Source of the DNA: Streptomyces caeruleatus
Lineage (GTDB): Bacteria; Actinomycetota; Actinomycetes; Streptomycetales; Streptomycetaceae
Assembly: GCF_001514235.1 (NCBI RefSeq)
Contig: NZ_KQ948924.1
Location: 813,832 to 877,831 of the forward strand
Direction of reading: 5' to 3'
DNA: 64,000 nt
Part shown: one piece after another, positions 18,527 through 27,095 of the stretch
Layout of the letters: every line of letters starts with the position of its first letter
How positions within the stretch are numbered: the stretch's first letter is position 1
The notes under the pieces: model-generated
Seen by the model: the letters and a program-made list of their open reading frames with translations, nothing else
Databases searched by the model: none
What the model was told of the DNA's origin: nothing
Program-made: the position numbers and the translations under genes

Positions 18527-19669
18527 TCATCGCGGGGTGCGGGTCGTATGTGGTTGCTCGCGCAGTTCCCCGCGCCCCTGGGTGGGTCCGCTCGCCCCTG
18601 ATGGGTCGAGCACTCTCGACCCACCCACGGGAAGATCCCACAAGTCCTCCCGCGCCAATCCCGCCTTCTCCCACGCCGCCCGGACCCGCGTGAGCGGTTC
18701 CAGAACCGGCTCCGCCGACAGCACGAACGTCGCCCAGTGCATCGGGGCCATCCGGCGGGCGCCGAGATCCTGAGCTGCGCGCACCGCCTCCTCCGGGTCG
18801 CAGTGGACGTCGCTGAGCCACCAGCGGGGGTCGTAGGCGCCGATGGGGAGCAGGGCGAGGTCGATGCCGGGGTAGCGCTCGCCGATGCGGGTGAACCAGT
18901 GGCCGTAGCCGGTGTCGCCGGCGAAGTAGACGCGCTGTCCGTCGGGGGCGGTGAGGACCCAGCCGCCCCACAGGCTGCGGCAGGTGTCGGTGAGGGTGCG
19001 CTTGGACCAGTGGTGGGCGGGGACGAAGTCGAAGCGGACACCGGACAGTTCGGCCGCCTCCCACCAGTCCAGCTCGGTGACCTGGGTGAACCGGCGGCGG
19101 CGGAACCAGGGGGCGAGGCCGGCCGGTACGAACACGGGGGTGTGGCGCGGGAGCCGGCGCAGCGTGGGGGCGTCCAGGTGGTCGTAGTGGTTGTGGCTGA
19201 TGACGACCGCGTCGACGCGTGGCAGGGTGTCCCAGGCGACGCCGACGGGGGTGACGCGGGCCGGGGTGCCGAGGATGCGGCGGGACCAGACGGGGTCGGT
19301 GAGGACGGTCAGTCCGCCGATCTGCACGACCCAACTGGCGTGCCCCGCCCAGGAGACGGCGACCGTGCGGGCGTCCACGCGGGGCACCGGGCCCGGCTCG
19401 TAGGGCAGGCGCGGGATGTCGGCGAGGCCCTGTGGGCCGGGGCGTACGGAGCCCTCGCGGGCGAAGCGGGCGAGGGTCTTGATACCGGGCAGCGGGGCGG
19501 TGAGACGGTCGTGGAAGGTCCGCGGCCACACCCGGCGTTCGCCCAGCGGGCGGGGTGCGGCGAGCGGCGGGAACGGGGGCGCGAGGCGGGACGGGGCCGG
19601 CGCGGCGCCGGCTTCCCGGGTGGGCGTGCGCGGTGTGGTCGACGTGGCTGACTCGGACTGCTGCGTCAT
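18527..19669 (-). CDS. Metallo-beta-lactamase-fold hydrolase (NAPE-PLD-like)
   Basis: A 380-residue MBL-fold protein. The core has VSWAGHASWVVQIGGLTVLTDPVWS, the zinc motif SHNHYDHLD, VPAHHWSKRTLTD, YFAGDTGYGHWF and MAPMHWATF. Homology suggests an N-acylphosphatidylethanolamine phospholipase D-like or related phosphodiesterase. The ATG at 19669 overlaps the stop of the upstream aminotransferase-fold gene (ATGA) and has GGAG 8 bases upstream; an ATG 15 bases earlier is also possible. The last ~20 residues (including GRGELREQP) are encoded by a family A repeat, so the C-terminus has probably been extended by the repeat. Confidence 0.88.
   Translation of the reverse strand: MTQQSESATSTTPRTPTREAGAAPAPSRLAPPFPPLAAPRPLGERRVWPRTFHDRLTAPLPGIKTLARFAREGSVRPGPQGLADIPRLPYEPGPVPRVDARTVAVSWAGHASWVVQIGGLTVLTDPVWSRRILGTPARVTPVGVAWDTLPRVDAVVISHNHYDHLDAPTLRRLPRHTPVFVPAGLAPWFRRRRFTQVTELDWWEAAELSGVRFDFVPAHHWSKRTLTDTCRSLWGGWVLTAPDGQRVYFAGDTGYGHWFTRIGERYPGIDLALLPIGAYDPRWWLSDVHCDPEEAVRAAQDLGARRMAPMHWATFVLSAEPVLEPLTRVRAAWEKAGLAREDLWDLPVGGSRVLDPSGASGPTQGRGELREQPHTTRTPR
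18549..18580 (-). repeat. Dispersed repeat family A, copy 2 (inside coding sequence)
   Basis: The reverse complement reads CAGGGGCGCGGGGAACTGCG followed by CGAGCAACCACA, matching copies 1 and 3. Unlike them it lies within the 3' end of a reading frame, encoding the terminal residues of the MBL-fold protein. Confidence 0.8.
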
Positions 19670-20913
19670 CGAGGAGGCTCCCATCGCTGAGCTTCGTCAC
19701 GGAGGTCGTCGAAGACCGACTTCAAGTGGATCAACGCGCGGTGCACGTGCGGCAGTTCCAACGGCGAGGGTGAGGTGAGGCATCGCGCGCGTTCCTCGTC
19801 GGTGCCGGCCAGCAGCGGTCCGGTGGACAGCCGCACGCGCAGCGCACCGAGGTCGTCGCCGAAGCGGTGCCCGCCGGGTGCGGGCATGCCGAGCCGGGCG
19901 GCGAGGAACTCCTCCAGGTCCTGCGCGTCCCCGACGCCGTGCGCGGACAGCCCGGCGCGCAGCGGGCCGAGGTCGACGTACAGGTGCCGTCCGGCCTGCG
20001 GGGGTCGTGCCACCGCGCCCGCGCCCACGGCGGCGGTGTGCGCGGCGGCGGCCACGCGCGCGTGCAGGCGTACGGCGGCGGTGATCCGCGCGGTGACCGG
20101 TTCGGGTTCCTCCAGCGCGTATCCGGCCGCGAGGGCGACGGGGCCGGCGATCCGGGCGCCGAGCGCGGTGAGCACATCGAGCACGCGCGCGTGGAGGCCG
20201 TTCCCGGCGTCGTGGGCGGGGAACCGGGCGACCGCGGCCGGCCAGCCGGGTGGCAGGTGGGCGCCGGACAGGTCGGTGACGACGGTGACCTGGTCGGGCA
20301 GCATCTCGGCGGGGCTGAGCAGCACGGTGTCGTGCGGGGAGTGCACGGTGTCGCGCCAGGTCTCGTCGCTGACCAGGTGCAGCCCCTCGTCGGTGGCGGC
20401 CTCCAGGGTCTCGTGCAGTGCTTCGGGCGGGGTCACGGTGGCGGTGGGGTCGTCGGCGACGGACAGCACCAGCAGCCGCGGGTCACCGCCCTCGTCCCGG
20501 ACCCGGCGAACGGTCTCCAGAAGGGCGTACGGATCCGGGACACCGCCGCTCTCGGCCGGTGTCGCCACATGGAAGACGGGTCTGCCCAACAGGCGTGCGT
20601 ACGGCGCCCACCAGACCGCGCAGGGCCGTGGCACCAGGACGTCGCCGCCGAGCGCGGCGGTCAGCGCGAGCAGCAGGGCGGGCGCCCCGGGGGCGGCCAC
20701 CACCTGCTCGGGCCCGGTCGGCAGCCCGCGCCGGTCCCAGTAGCCGCACGCGGCGTCCCGCAGTCCCTGGCCGCCGCCGATCGGCTCGCTCTCGGGCCGG
20801 CCGGCGGCCGCGGCGAGCACGGCGGCCAGTTCGGGCAGCACGGGCAGCCCGTCGCCCGGCAGCGGTGGACCGTAGCGGACGGGGCCATGGCCTTCGGGGT
20901 CCGTCGGGCGCAT
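19666..20913 (-). CDS. Aminotransferase class I/II-fold protein lacking the PLP lysine
   Basis: A 415-residue protein with the overall layout of class I/II aminotransferases: PEQVVAAPGAPALLLALTAAL, LLVLSVADDPTATVTPPEAL, LVSDETWRDTVHS and the C-terminal GGHRFGDDLGALRVRLSTG with the carboxylate-binding Arg. Where active enzymes have an S-x-S-K motif before GGWR, this protein has DLSGAHLPPGW, so the Schiff-base lysine appears replaced by glycine. It is either catalytically dead, repurposed, or uses another residue. GGAGG precedes the ATG. It is coupled to the downstream MBL-fold gene. Confidence 0.82.
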   Translation of the reverse strand: MRPTDPEGHGPVRYGPPLPGDGLPVLPELAAVLAAAAGRPESEPIGGGQGLRDAACGYWDRRGLPTGPEQVVAAPGAPALLLALTAALGGDVLVPRPCAVWWAPYARLLGRPVFHVATPAESGGVPDPYALLETVRRVRDEGGDPRLLVLSVADDPTATVTPPEALHETLEAATDEGLHLVSDETWRDTVHSPHDTVLLSPAEMLPDQVTVVTDLSGAHLPPGWPAAVARFPAHDAGNGLHARVLDVLTALGARIAGPVALAAGYALEEPEPVTARITAAVRLHARVAAAAHTAAVGAGAVARPPQAGRHLYVDLGPLRAGLSAHGVGDAQDLEEFLAARLGMPAPGGHRFGDDLGALRVRLSTGPLLAGTDEERARCLTSPSPLELPHVHRALIHLKSVFDDLRDEAQRWEPPR

Positions 20914-21010
20914 CCGTGCCTCCGCGCTGTGCCTGGTGCCTCAGTGAGTACCCATCGTGCCGCCCCCCATGGGCGCCCGCAGGGTGCGCCCGTCACAGCG
21001 TCTGCGTGCG

Positions 21011-21961
21011 TCAGTCCTCGGCGGTGGGCGTCCTGCGGCGCAGCCGGTACACCGCGCCGCCGGCCGCGCCCGCGATCAGGAAGCCGCCGGCGACCAGGGC
21101 CGGCACCGAGTCGGTGAAGGTGCCGCCCGAGCCGGCCCGCACGCCATGGTGCTCCGCCTCGTCGGCACAGTCCGTCTCGGCTTTGCCGGGGCCGGTCACG
21201 CCGGGGCCGGTCACGCCGGGGCCGGTCATACCGGGGCCGGTCATGCCGGGGCCGGTCATGCCCGAACGGGGATCGGCGCAGTGCCGGCCACCGCCGTCGG
21301 TGCCGCCACTGCCACCCTCCATCCCGCCCTGACCGCCGCCCTCGACATCCTCCATGCCACCGCCTTGACCACCGTCGATGCCGCCCTGGCCGCCGTCCAC
21401 GCCGCCTCGGCCGCCGTCCGAGCCGCCCGCGCCTGCGTCCGTACCTCCACCCTCGACGCCGCCTTCTTCGCCTCCGCCCTTACCGCCGTCCTTGCCGCCG
21501 TCGTCGCCCGCGTCCTTGCCGCCCGTCCCGCCGCCGCTGTCGCGGGCCACCGTGAACGTCGCGCTCCACGGCCTGCCCTCCGCTCCGGCCGCCGCGGGGC
21601 AGGTGCCGTCCACCGTCCATGCGGAGTGCGATCCGACCGCGTCGGGATCGCCCTCGACGTTCTCGGCCGGGGGGATGCGGGCGGTGCCGCTGTACGCGGG
21701 CCCGGCGCTCTTGTCGTCGTTGCCGAAGACCCGTTTCAGCTCGACGGTGCCGTCTTCGAACGCCTGCGAGGTGGCGTCGAGGGTGGCGGGTGCGGAGCCG
21801 TCGGCAGGGTCGCAGGAGACCGAGACGGTGACGCTGCCGCCCGGGGCGACGTTGCCGGGGCTGACCTCGGCGGCCGGTTCCGCGAAGACGGCCGAGGCGG
21901 CGAGGCCCAGCACGACACCGGCCAGGGCGGCGACGGACAGGGCGCGGGCGGTGCGGCGCAT
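21011..21961 (-). CDS. Secreted, Gly-rich membrane-anchored surface protein
   Basis: A 316-residue protein with a signal peptide (cleavage after about AVFA), a ~110-residue folded domain with two cysteines (SVSCDPAD and DGTCPAAA, probably a disulfide), a long Gly/Asp linker, five GMTGP/GVTGP pentapeptides, two more cysteines, and a C-terminal hydrophobic helix followed by RLRRR. It would be held in the membrane with the domain outside. There is no LPxTG sorting signal. I do not recognise a named family. A strong hairpin lies 23 bases upstream of the ATG. Confidence 0.8.
   Translation of the reverse strand: MRRTARALSVAALAGVVLGLAASAVFAEPAAEVSPGNVAPGGSVTVSVSCDPADGSAPATLDATSQAFEDGTVELKRVFGNDDKSAGPAYSGTARIPPAENVEGDPDAVGSHSAWTVDGTCPAAAGAEGRPWSATFTVARDSGGGTGGKDAGDDGGKDGGKGGGEEGGVEGGGTDAGAGGSDGGRGGVDGGQGGIDGGQGGGMEDVEGGGQGGMEGGSGGTDGGGRHCADPRSGMTGPGMTGPGMTGPGVTGPGVTGPGKAETDCADEAEHHGVRAGSGGTFTDSVPALVAGGFLIAGAAGGAVYRLRRRTPTAED
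21185..21259 (+). repeat. Five tandem 15-bp units in coding sequence
   Basis: Five consecutive copies of GCCGGGGCCGGTCA[C/T] with one or two changes. On the minus strand they encode the G-[MV]-T-G-P pentapeptides of the secreted Gly-rich protein. Such arrays readily change copy number by slippage. Confidence 0.9.
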
Positions 21962-21983
21962 GGGGTGAGCTCCTTCGGCCGAC

Positions 21984-22018
21984 GGCTGCGGGGGTACGGC
22001 GGTCGTGCCCCCGCAGCC
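21984..22018. terminator. Strong hairpin between the ANTAR gene and the secreted protein gene
   Basis: GGCTGCGGGGGTAC pairs with GTGCCCCCGCAGCC (13 of 14 positions) around a 7-base loop. It is 138 bases after the stop of the upstream GAF-ANTAR gene and 23 bases before the ATG of the next gene on the same strand. It may be a terminator or, given its closeness to the start and the fact that ANTAR proteins bind RNA hairpins, an antitermination target. Confidence 0.55.
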
Positions 22019-22155
22019 ATGACAGCCCGCCCGGCGTCGGGGCGCGCGCGGCCGGGCACCATTCGCGGGACGGCCACGCCCGAGCGGGTGACATCCCGGG
22101 CCTCCCCTGCCCCGGCCTCGGCTCCCTGCCGCCCCCTGCCCCGTGCCCCGTGCCG

Positions 22156-22872
22156 TCAGTTCAGCAGCGCCGCCAGGTCGCGCTCCAGCCCGCGCCCCCG
22201 CCTGTTCACCACCCCGGCGGCGACGTCCGACAGCTTCCGGTTGGTGCCCTGGGAGATACGGCGCAGCACACCGAAGGCGGCGTCGGCGTCGCAGCCGAGG
22301 ACGTGCATGACGATGCCGCACGCCTGGTCGACGACGGGCCGGGAGCGCAGAGCGGTGCCGAGATGGTCGAGCTCGGTGAGCGCGGCGCGATACGAGCGGT
22401 CGCGGACCAGGCAGCCTGCGGCGAAGTCACCGAGGGCGTGCACGGGCCCGTGGGCGACGTCCTCCAGGGCGCCCGGCCGGAAGCTGTAGAGACTGAGCGT
22501 CACCGTCAGCCCGGAGCGGCGGAACGGCAGCGTGACACTGGAGCGCACGCCCGAGTCGAGCGCCATGGCGCGGTACTGCGGCCAGCGCTCGTCGTGCAGC
22601 AGGTCGGCCGAGTCGACGGGCTCGCCGCGTTCCAGAGCCGCCGGGATGGGTCCGTCCCCGCAGCGGAGCTGTACGGCGACGAGTCCGGTGAGGTCGGGAT
22701 GGGTGACGGCGGCGGGCCGCTCGGCTCCCGGCTCGGCGACCATGCTGCTCGCCCCGCAGCAGTCGGTGGTGCAGCGCACGGCCTGTTCCACCAGTTCGGA
22801 CAGTCTGCGCGCCGGAAGGGCGGCTTCGGCGGACTCGTGTACCCAGTGACCCACAGGGTGGTGAGCGGGCAT
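22156..22872 (-). CDS. GAF-ANTAR RNA-binding antiterminator
   Basis: A 238-residue protein with an N-terminal GAF-like sensor (about residues 20-160, containing TTDCCGASSMV) and a C-terminal ANTAR domain (about 170-230: SRPVVDQACGIVMHVLGCDADAAFGVL with the characteristic A-G-I-[VL]-M). ANTAR proteins bind dual-hexaloop RNA hairpins and prevent termination. GAGGAGG precedes the ATG. It is divergent from the PAS-GAF gene. The promoter candidate at 22899-22923 is of sigma-B type. The nearest downstream hairpin is at 21984-22018. Confidence 0.9.
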   Translation of the reverse strand: MPAHHPVGHWVHESAEAALPARRLSELVEQAVRCTTDCCGASSMVAEPGAERPAAVTHPDLTGLVAVQLRCGDGPIPAALERGEPVDSADLLHDERWPQYRAMALDSGVRSSVTLPFRRSGLTVTLSLYSFRPGALEDVAHGPVHALGDFAAGCLVRDRSYRAALTELDHLGTALRSRPVVDQACGIVMHVLGCDADAAFGVLRRISQGTNRKLSDVAAGVVNRRGRGLERDLAALLN

Positions 22873-22898
22873 CCTCAACTCCTCCTCTCTCCCCGCGC

Positions 22899-22923
22899 GT
22901 TCCCGTCCCCGCGCGGAGAAAAC
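22899..22923 (-). promoter_or_regulatory. Sigma-B-like promoter for the GAF-ANTAR gene
   Basis: On the minus strand GTTT-N15-GGGAAC, one base from the GNNT-N14-16-GGGTAC/T pattern of Streptomyces coelicolor sigma-B. The -10 ends 27 bases before the ATG at 22872. Confidence 0.45.
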
Positions 22924-22996
22924 AGTGGAAGAACGGGCAGCACGGGTTGGGTCCCCGCCGCCCCGCGCCGCGCGGCCACGAGCTAGGTTCGTTCTC

Positions 22997-24124
22997 ATGG
23001 CGAAGACCGACGAATTCGGTGAAGAGCTCGCGGATTTCGTGCGCCGCGTCGCGGAGCTCAAGGCGGCGCGGTCCGTGTCCGGAGGGGACCTGCCGACCGT
23101 ACTGGACGCGGCGATCTTCGAACTGGACCATGTCGCCGACCAGTTGTGGCCGTGGTTCGAGCGGTTGTCGTCGGCCGGGCCGCCCCGTACGACGTCCGCC
23201 GACCGCCAGGAGCAGCGTCTGCTGCGCGCGGTCTTCCAGCGGTTTCCGTTGCCCGTGGCGCTGGTGGACCGGGAGGCGGTGGTGCGCCGGCTGAACTTCG
23301 CGGCGACGTCCTTCACCGGGGTGCGGGCGGGCTATGCGACGGGCCGGCCGCTGACCGGTTTCCTCGCCCACGCCGACCGGGCCGCGTTCCGTTCCCAGGC
23401 GGCGGCGGTGGCCCGCGGCGAGGGCGACCGCAGCCTCACCGTGCGTCTCCAGCAGCGCCCTTCCGTGCCGGTCCACGCGACCCTGACGGCCGTACGTCCG
23501 AGCGGGGAGCCGCACACCACGGTGCTGGTGGTGCTCCAGCCCGGCGACCTGTCCGCGACCGGGTCCCCGAGCGCGGCCGAGACCCCGACCACCCAGGTCC
23601 CCGACCTGACCGAGACCACCCGGCACGCGTCCCTGATGGACGTCCTGGACGAGATGACCGCGACCCTGCTGACCGCCCCGCGCGGCGACCGTGACGCGGT
23701 CGTCCGCCAGGCGGCCCAGGTCCTCCACGGCCGCTTCGCCGACTGGGTGATCGCCGACACGGGCACGGGCGGTCTATCCCGTACGACGGTGCTGGCCCCC
23801 TCGGACAAGGAGGCTGAAGCACTGGCAGGTCAGGCCCCGTCCACGTGCCCCCTCGTCTTGGAAACGGCACGCACCGGCTCCGCGTCCCTCCAGGTCCGGC
23901 CGTCGGCCCCGGACGCCTTCGGCCAGGCCCCTCAAGGTGGCCCAGTCCTCGTACAGGCGGACGTCACGTCATTGCTGTGCGTACCGTTGACGATCGACGC
24001 CCAGGTACAGGGCGTGCTGACCTTGTTCAGGTGCGGGGCCCGCCCAGCCTTCTCGATGGCAGAGGCACAGGCCATGGACATCATGTCCCGCCACATTTCA
24101 CTGGCGGCGACCGGGACGCCCTGA
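22997..24124 (+). CDS. PAS-GAF sensory protein without output domain
   Basis: A 375-residue protein with a PAS domain (about residues 80-190: RFPLPVALVDREAVVRRLNFAATSFTG) and a GAF domain (about 220-370: LLCVPLTIDAQVQGVLTLFR). Related Streptomyces proteins often continue into a PP2C phosphatase of the RsbU type; this one stops straight after GAF, so it may act by binding a partner. The neighbouring sigma factor and ANTAR gene make a partner-switch role plausible but unproven. No ribosome binding site is seen; a TAGGTT hexamer ends 9 bases before the ATG, suggesting a leaderless transcript. Confidence 0.82.
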   Translation: MAKTDEFGEELADFVRRVAELKAARSVSGGDLPTVLDAAIFELDHVADQLWPWFERLSSAGPPRTTSADRQEQRLLRAVFQRFPLPVALVDREAVVRRLNFAATSFTGVRAGYATGRPLTGFLAHADRAAFRSQAAAVARGEGDRSLTVRLQQRPSVPVHATLTAVRPSGEPHTTVLVVLQPGDLSATGSPSAAETPTTQVPDLTETTRHASLMDVLDEMTATLLTAPRGDRDAVVRQAAQVLHGRFADWVIADTGTGGLSRTTVLAPSDKEAEALAGQAPSTCPLVLETARTGSASLQVRPSAPDAFGQAPQGGPVLVQADVTSLLCVPLTIDAQVQGVLTLFRCGARPAFSMAEAQAMDIMSRHISLAATGTP

Positions 24125-24125
24125 A

Positions 24126-24156
24126 GGGGCGCGGGGAACTGCGCGACAAGCCACAT
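24126..24156 (+). repeat. Dispersed repeat family A, copy 3
   Basis: GGGGCGCGGGGAACTGCGCG then ACAAGCCACA, starting two bases after the PAS-GAF stop codon. It matches copy 1 over 29 bases. It lies between two convergent genes. Confidence 0.85.
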
Positions 24157-24196
24157 ATGGCCCGCACCCCGCAGACAACCGGCACCCCCCACGGCG

Positions 24197-24985
24197 CTAC
24201 CCGGCATCGAGAACCTGCTCCCGCACCCGGCTGCAGCACCGGCTGATCAGCCGGGACACATGCATCTGCGAGATCCCCAACTGCTCCGCGATCCGGCTCT
24301 GCGTCATGTCCCCGAAGAACCGCATGTACAGAATCGCCCGCTCACGCTCGGGCAGCGCGGCCAGCCGGGGCGCGACCGCCTCACGGTCCACGACCGTGTC
24401 CAGCGCGGGGTCGGCGGAGCCCAGCGCGTCGCTCAGCGAGTACCCGTCGTCACTGCCGGGCAACTCCGCGTCCAGCGACAGCGCGGTGAAGCTCTCCAGC
24501 GCCTCAAGGCCGACCTTGACGTCGGCCTCGCTCATGTCCGCGTGCGCGGCGATCTCGGCGACGGTGGGCCGCCGGCCGGAGACGGTCTGCAGGTCCTGCA
24601 CGGCGAACCGGACCCGGTTGCGCAGGTCCTGCACCCGGCGCGGCACGTGCAGCGTCCACATGTGGTCGCGGAAGTGCCGCTTGATCTCGCCGGTGATGGT
24701 GGGCACGGCGTAGCTCTCGAAGGCGTTGCCGCGTTCGGGGTCGTAGCGGTCGACGGCCTTGACCAGTCCGAGGGCGGCGACCTGCCGCAGGTCGTCGAAG
24801 CTCTCGCCACGGCTGCGGAACCGTCCGGCGAGGCGGTCGGCCATGGGCAGCCAGGCCTCGACGATCCTCTCGCGGATGGTGTCGCGCTGCTGGCCCTCGG
24901 GCAGCGTGGCGAGCCTGCGGAAGTCCTCCGCGGTGTCGGGGGCGTCGTCGTGCGGGTGGTGCTTCGCGCTCACTGAAGTGGGCAT
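24197..24985 (-). CDS. RNA polymerase sigma factor, SigB/SigF/SigG subfamily
   Basis: A 262-residue group 3 sigma factor. Region 2 contains DLRQVAALGLVKAVDRYDPE and FESYAVPTITGEIKRHFRDH (the subfamily hallmark), region 3 GRRPTVAEIAAHADMSE, and region 4 ends with the helix-turn-helix DMTQSRIAEQLGISQMHVSRL. Such factors in Streptomyces govern osmotic, oxidative and developmental stress genes and are held by anti-sigma factors; no anti-sigma gene is adjacent. The ATG at 24985 has AGGGAG about 11 bases upstream. It is divergent from the pyruvate oxidase gene. Confidence 0.93.
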   Translation of the reverse strand: MPTSVSAKHHPHDDAPDTAEDFRRLATLPEGQQRDTIRERIVEAWLPMADRLAGRFRSRGESFDDLRQVAALGLVKAVDRYDPERGNAFESYAVPTITGEIKRHFRDHMWTLHVPRRVQDLRNRVRFAVQDLQTVSGRRPTVAEIAAHADMSEADVKVGLEALESFTALSLDAELPGSDDGYSLSDALGSADPALDTVVDREAVAPRLAALPERERAILYMRFFGDMTQSRIAEQLGISQMHVSRLISRCCSRVREQVLDAG

Positions 24986-25162
24986 CGTGCGTCGCAACTC
25001 CCTTGGTTGTGCTCTGGCTTGGACGGTCACCATGGGAGTGCGGGCGCGCACCGGAGCGGGACACACCCGTGGCGGGGGATTCCCGCTCCCACGGACGTGC
25101 CTCCTGTCCGAAGCACTGTTTCTTCGCCTGCCCCCGCGCCTCGTCCGCAAACACCGGTACAG

Positions 25163-25186
25163 GTTTTCCACCGGCCCGCAGGGTCA
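25163..25186 (+). promoter_or_regulatory. Sigma-B-like promoter for the pyruvate oxidase gene
   Basis: GTTT-N14-GGGTCA, close to the GNNT-N14-16-GGGTAC/T pattern, 48 bases before the ATG at 25235. It faces away from the divergent sigma factor gene. Confidence 0.4.
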
Positions 25187-25234
25187 CTCGGAGTGGTGCC
25201 GCGCAGTCTTCCCGGAGCCCAGGAGGTCCCGCAC

Positions 25235-27037
25235 ATGAGCACCAAGGTCGCCGACCATGTCCTGCAGCGCCTGCGCGAGTGGGGTGTGGAGCACGTCTTC
25301 GGCTATCCCGGCGACGGCATCAACGGCCTGCTCGCCGCCTGGGGCCGTGCCGACAACCAGCCTCGTTTCATCCAGTCCCGGCACGAGGAGATGTCCGCGT
25401 TCCAGGCCGTCGGTTACGCCAAGTTCAGCGGCCGTCTCGGGGTGTGCGCGGCGACGTCCGGGCCGGGCGCGATCCATCTGCTGAACGGTCTGTACGACGC
25501 CAAGCTCGACCATGTCCCCGTGCTGGCGATCGTCGGCCAGACGCACCGCACCGCGATGGGCGGCTCGTACCAGCAGGAGGTCGACCTGCACACGCTGTTC
25601 AAGGACGTCGCCTCGGACTTCGTGGAGACGGTGACGGTCCCCGAGCAGCTGCCGAACGTCCTGGACCGGGCGATCCGCACCGCGTACGCGCGCCGCGCGC
25701 CGACGGCGATCATCATCCCGGGCGACGTCCAGGAGCTCGAATACTCGCCGCCCACCCACGAGTTCAAGATGGTGCCCTCCAGCCTGGACCGCAGCAGTTG
25801 GACGGCGATCCCCTCGGACGACTCGGTCCAGCGGGCGGCGGAGATCCTCAACTCCGGTGACAAGGTGGCGATCCTGGTCGGCCAGGGCGCGTCCGGTGCG
25901 CGGGACGAGGTGGAGCGGATCGCCGGCCTGCTGGGCGCCGGGGTGGCCAAGGCGCTGCTCGGCAAGGACGCCCTGAGCGACGAACTGCCGTATGTCACCG
26001 GCTCGATCGGGCTGCTGGGCACGCGTCCGTCGTACGAGCTGATGCGGGACTGCGACACGCTGCTGACCATCGGATCGTCCTTCCCGTACACGCAGTTCCT
26101 GCCGGACTTCGACAAGGCGCGGGGCGTGCAGATCGACATCGATCCGCACATGGTCGGGATGCGCTATCCGTACGAGGTGAATCTCGTCGGTGACGCGAAG
26201 GCGACGCTGGAGCGGCTCATCCCGCTGATCAGGTCCGAGGAGCGCGGCCGCGAGTGGTACGACACGGTGTGCGACAACGTGACGCGCTGGCGTGAGGTCA
26301 TGGAGCGGCGGGCGGAGCTGTCGGCCGACCCCATCAACCCGGAGTACGTCGCCCGCTGCCTGGACCCGCTGCTCCCCGAGAACGCGATCGTGTCCTCCGA
26401 CTCGGGCTCGGCGGCGAACTGGTACGCCCGGCATCTGACGATGCGGCCCGGCATGCGCTCGTCGTTGTCCGGGACGCTGGCGACGATGGGCTGCGGCGTG
26501 CCGTACGCGATCGGCGCCAAGTTCGCCCATCCGGACCGCCCGGCCATCGCGCTGGTCGGCGACGGCGCGATGCAGATGAACGGCCTGGCCGAGCTGATCA
26601 CCGCGGCGAAGTACAAGGACCTGTGGGAGGACCCGCGGCTGGTCGTGGCCGTGTGGAACAACCATGACCTCAACCAGGTCACCTGGGAGATGCGCGCCAT
26701 GGAGGGCGCGCCGTCGTTCCTGCCGTCCCAGGAGCTCCCGGACGTGCAGTACGCCGCGTTCGCCCGCTCCCTCGGTCTGACCGGCATCCGCGTCGAGAAG
26801 CCCGAGGACGTCGAGGCGGGCTGGCGCGCGGGCCTGGAGGCGGACGGCCCGGCTGTGATCGAGTTCCTCACCGACCCCGCCGTACCGCCGATCCCGCCAC
26901 ATGCCACCTGGGACCAGATGGAGGCCACGGCCTCGTCGATCCTGAAGGGGGACGCGGATCGCGGTTCGATGGTCAGGCAGGGGTTCAAGGCGAAGATGCA
27001 GGAGTTCCTGCCGGGGCGGGACAAGAAGGGCGGCTGA
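25235..27037 (+). CDS. Thiamine pyrophosphate-dependent pyruvate oxidase/dehydrogenase
   Basis: A 600-residue enzyme of the pyruvate oxidase/acetolactate synthase superfamily. The TPP-activating Glu lies in SRHEEMSAFQAVGYAKFSG, the cofactor motif is VGDGAMQMNG followed ~28 residues later by VWNNHDLNQV, and the central domain has VGQGASGARDEVERIAGLL. Homology is closest to PoxB-like enzymes that decarboxylate pyruvate to acetate with quinone as acceptor, but the precise acceptor cannot be read. AGGAGG precedes the ATG. A terminator hairpin follows at 27096. Confidence 0.9.
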   Translation: MSTKVADHVLQRLREWGVEHVFGYPGDGINGLLAAWGRADNQPRFIQSRHEEMSAFQAVGYAKFSGRLGVCAATSGPGAIHLLNGLYDAKLDHVPVLAIVGQTHRTAMGGSYQQEVDLHTLFKDVASDFVETVTVPEQLPNVLDRAIRTAYARRAPTAIIIPGDVQELEYSPPTHEFKMVPSSLDRSSWTAIPSDDSVQRAAEILNSGDKVAILVGQGASGARDEVERIAGLLGAGVAKALLGKDALSDELPYVTGSIGLLGTRPSYELMRDCDTLLTIGSSFPYTQFLPDFDKARGVQIDIDPHMVGMRYPYEVNLVGDAKATLERLIPLIRSEERGREWYDTVCDNVTRWREVMERRAELSADPINPEYVARCLDPLLPENAIVSSDSGSAANWYARHLTMRPGMRSSLSGTLATMGCGVPYAIGAKFAHPDRPAIALVGDGAMQMNGLAELITAAKYKDLWEDPRLVVAVWNNHDLNQVTWEMRAMEGAPSFLPSQELPDVQYAAFARSLGLTGIRVEKPEDVEAGWRAGLEADGPAVIEFLTDPAVPPIPPHATWDQMEATASSILKGDADRGSMVRQGFKAKMQEFLPGRDKKGG

Positions 27038-27095
27038 GCCTGAGCCAGCGCTGAAGTCCCTGTGTGGTTGTCCTCCGCCGCGGGCGACCATTGAT

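Noticed and set aside
17132..19669. True beta-lactamases
   Set aside because: The MBL motifs and lengths fit UlaG/NAPE-PLD-like hydrolases, and the first protein has no signal peptide.
21185..21259. 15-bp tandem repeats considered as iterons or a replication feature
   Set aside because: They lie inside a coding sequence and encode pentapeptides; no replication gene is near.
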